DNA of 64,000 bases from Chitinophagaceae bacterium (GTDB taxonomy: Bacteria; Bacteroidota; Bacteroidia; Chitinophagales; Chitinophagaceae), in assembly GCA_024103425.1 (NCBI GenBank), contig JAGFIS010000033.1, positions 1 to 64,000 of the forward strand, given 5' to 3'. The notes beneath the pieces were generated by a model. That model was not told where the DNA came from, made no database searches, and worked only from the letters and a program-made list of their open reading frames with translations. Positions 62,880 through 64,000 of this stretch are shown one piece after another. The position numbers and the translations under genes were made by a program. Position 1 is the first letter of the stretch. Every line of letters starts with the position of its first letter.

Positions 62880-62902
62880 TTGTGTTTATTTTAAAATAAT
62901 AT

Positions 62903-64000
62903 CTATCTTTTTAAAAAGCTTTGTTTGAAAATTATTTTTCCTTTTTCGATAAGTACTGCGGAATACATTCCGGACGATAAGTTTACAGGAACAGAAAGTA
63001 CACCCGTTCCGTTAAGTTTCTTCAGCAAGACAGTTTTACCTGACATATCAATTATACGGAGGTTTGCATCCTCTAGATTGTAATTGGTTTTTATGTTAAT
63101 CTGATTATCAACAATACCCGGATAGAGTGTAAACTTCGTACCATTTTGGAAATTCAGTTTCACAACTTCACTGTAAGAAACAGACCCGGTTGTTGAAACC
63201 ATTTTAAGCCGGTAGAAATTGCTACCATAAACCGGTGTTTGGTCTGTATATGAATAGTTTCTTTTCAGCTCTGTGTTATTTCTCGAAGGCACTGAAGCTA
63301 AAGTTTCGAATCTGATTCCGTCTGAACTTCTCTGAACCAGATAAGCAAGATGATTGATTTCTGATGATGAACTCCAGTCAAGCACAGCAGTGCCGTTAGA
63401 GTTTCTTGCAGAAAACTTCAGGTCTGATACCGGGAGTGCAACAGGTTTTTCAAATTGCAGCATCCACTGATAAACATTCATCCCACCTTCCTTAAAATTA
63501 AGATCATAAGTATCTGCCCAGGCATCATGACCTCTCTGAGTAAATATTGTCATTTTAGCAGTCGAGCCACCGGGAGGTTCTTCGTTGTTTATACCGTTGA
63601 CAAAGTCTTGTGTGTAGCAAACAGGAACAGTACCATCCATTGAATTGTGAGTGGCCCAGACAGGTAGGTTGGCGGCCGCCATATTTTGGCTTTTTGAGAC
63701 CAAGGGTGGATTGGCCCCACTAACAGGTACCATTGCCGATATACGCCTGGCGTTGTTAAAACTTTCTCCGGCATATTCCCACATTGCGCCGGCACCCATG
63801 CTTATACCGGTCATATAGATTCTCACTGTATCTATTCGGTAGTTGTCAATTGCATAGTTTATAATATCATCAATATCCTTGGAGGTAGGCCAGGCACTGA
63901 ACTGGGGTATAAGTACCAGGTATCTGAAAGTCTTACTTCCTACCGTAAATGACGAAGGAAAAGTTCCATCATTTATTTGCTTTGCTGTTCCTCTGGTCAA
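62903..64000 (-). CDS. Exported esterase with T9SS tail, 5' end cut by window edge
   Basis: The 365 visible codons run to the right edge with no true start, so the N-terminus is missing. An alpha/beta hydrolase of the PHB-depolymerase/feruloyl-esterase type is seen: FRYLVLIPQFS, nucleophile Ser in GISMGAG, acid Asp near NSMDGTVP and His in RGHDAW. From about residue 195 come a fibronectin-like domain (AVLDWSSSSEINHLAY) and a T9SS sorting domain ending IIFKQSFLKR. Exported to the cell surface, and 23 bases upstream of GH-like paralogue C, so the two are probably cotranscribed. Confidence 0.85.
   Translation of the reverse strand: MTRGTAKQINDGTFPSSFTVGSKTFRYLVLIPQFSAWPTSKDIDDIINYAIDNYRIDTVRIYMTGISMGAGAMWEYAGESFNNARRISAMVPVSGANPPLVSKSQNMAAANLPVWATHNSMDGTVPVCYTQDFVNGINNEEPPGGSTAKMTIFTQRGHDAWADTYDLNFKEGGMNVYQWMLQFEKPVALPVSDLKFSARNSNGTAVLDWSSSSEINHLAYLVQRSSDGIRFETLASVPSRNNTELKRNYSYTDQTPVYGSNFYRLKMVSTTGSVSYSEVVKLNFQNGTKFTLYPGIVDNQINIKTNYNLEDANLRIIDMSGKTVLLKKLNGTGVLSVPVNLSSGMYSAVLIEKGKIIFKQSFLKR

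Overview
The window comes from a Bacteroidota chromosome, most likely a Chitinophagaceae/Sphingobacteriales-type soil or aquatic saprophyte. This rests on a SusC/SusD pair, several proteins with type IX secretion (T9SS) C-terminal sorting domains, a BlaI/M56 sensor pair, TTG-N19-TAnnTTTG-like promoters and many sulfatases. No species is assigned.

Layout. 1-6.0 kb: a prolyl oligopeptidase cut by the left edge, then a LytTR response regulator with its propeller-type sensor kinase, all on the minus strand. 6.5-15.4 kb: two tandem giant surface proteins (about 1,440 residues) with sortilin/BNR-type propellers, a Calx-beta-like domain and almost identical T9SS tails. 15.5-17.3 kb: wreckage of a heme/siderophore uptake locus, with a TonB receptor, an FecCD permease sliver and a HmuV ATPase C-terminal half collapsed end to end. 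17.4-19.6 kb: M56 sensor and BlaI repressor with recognisable operators. 19.7-34.5 kb: mostly housekeeping and metabolic genes: tRNA-Pro(GGG), HAD phosphatase, rpiB, guanine deaminase, a single-domain response regulator, a deacetylase-like protein with two glycosyltransferases, an FtsE-like ATPase, hutH-hutU, an Xre/RES toxin-antitoxin pair, RNase HI, an acyl-CoA carboxylase beta subunit and a secreted beta-lactamase-family hydrolase. 34.6-38.3 kb: a large T9SS-exported protein.

38.5-64 kb is a polysaccharide utilisation locus for a sulfated glycan. It holds seven formylglycine-type sulfatases, SusC/SusD, a very divergent GH29-like protein, an exported sugar isomerase/epimerase-like TIM barrel, three alpha/beta hydrolases of different types and three paralogous exported proteins that look like an unassigned clan GH-A glycosidase family. 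Two plus-strand runs (42.3-49.4 kb and 51.1-61.6 kb) look like operons. A near-consensus promoter lies ahead of the first. The likely division of labour is SusC/SusD capture and import, sulfatases removing sulfate esters, esterases removing acyl groups and the GH-like proteins cutting the chain. No dedicated regulator (hybrid two-component or ECF/anti-sigma) and no sulfatase-maturation enzyme is present in the window, so both must lie elsewhere.

The best candidate for something undescribed is the GH-A-like trio that brackets the sulfatase cluster. The decayed heme-uptake locus, the gene-conversion-like tails of the giant proteins and the duplicated sensor module of the M56 protein are the other unusual items.
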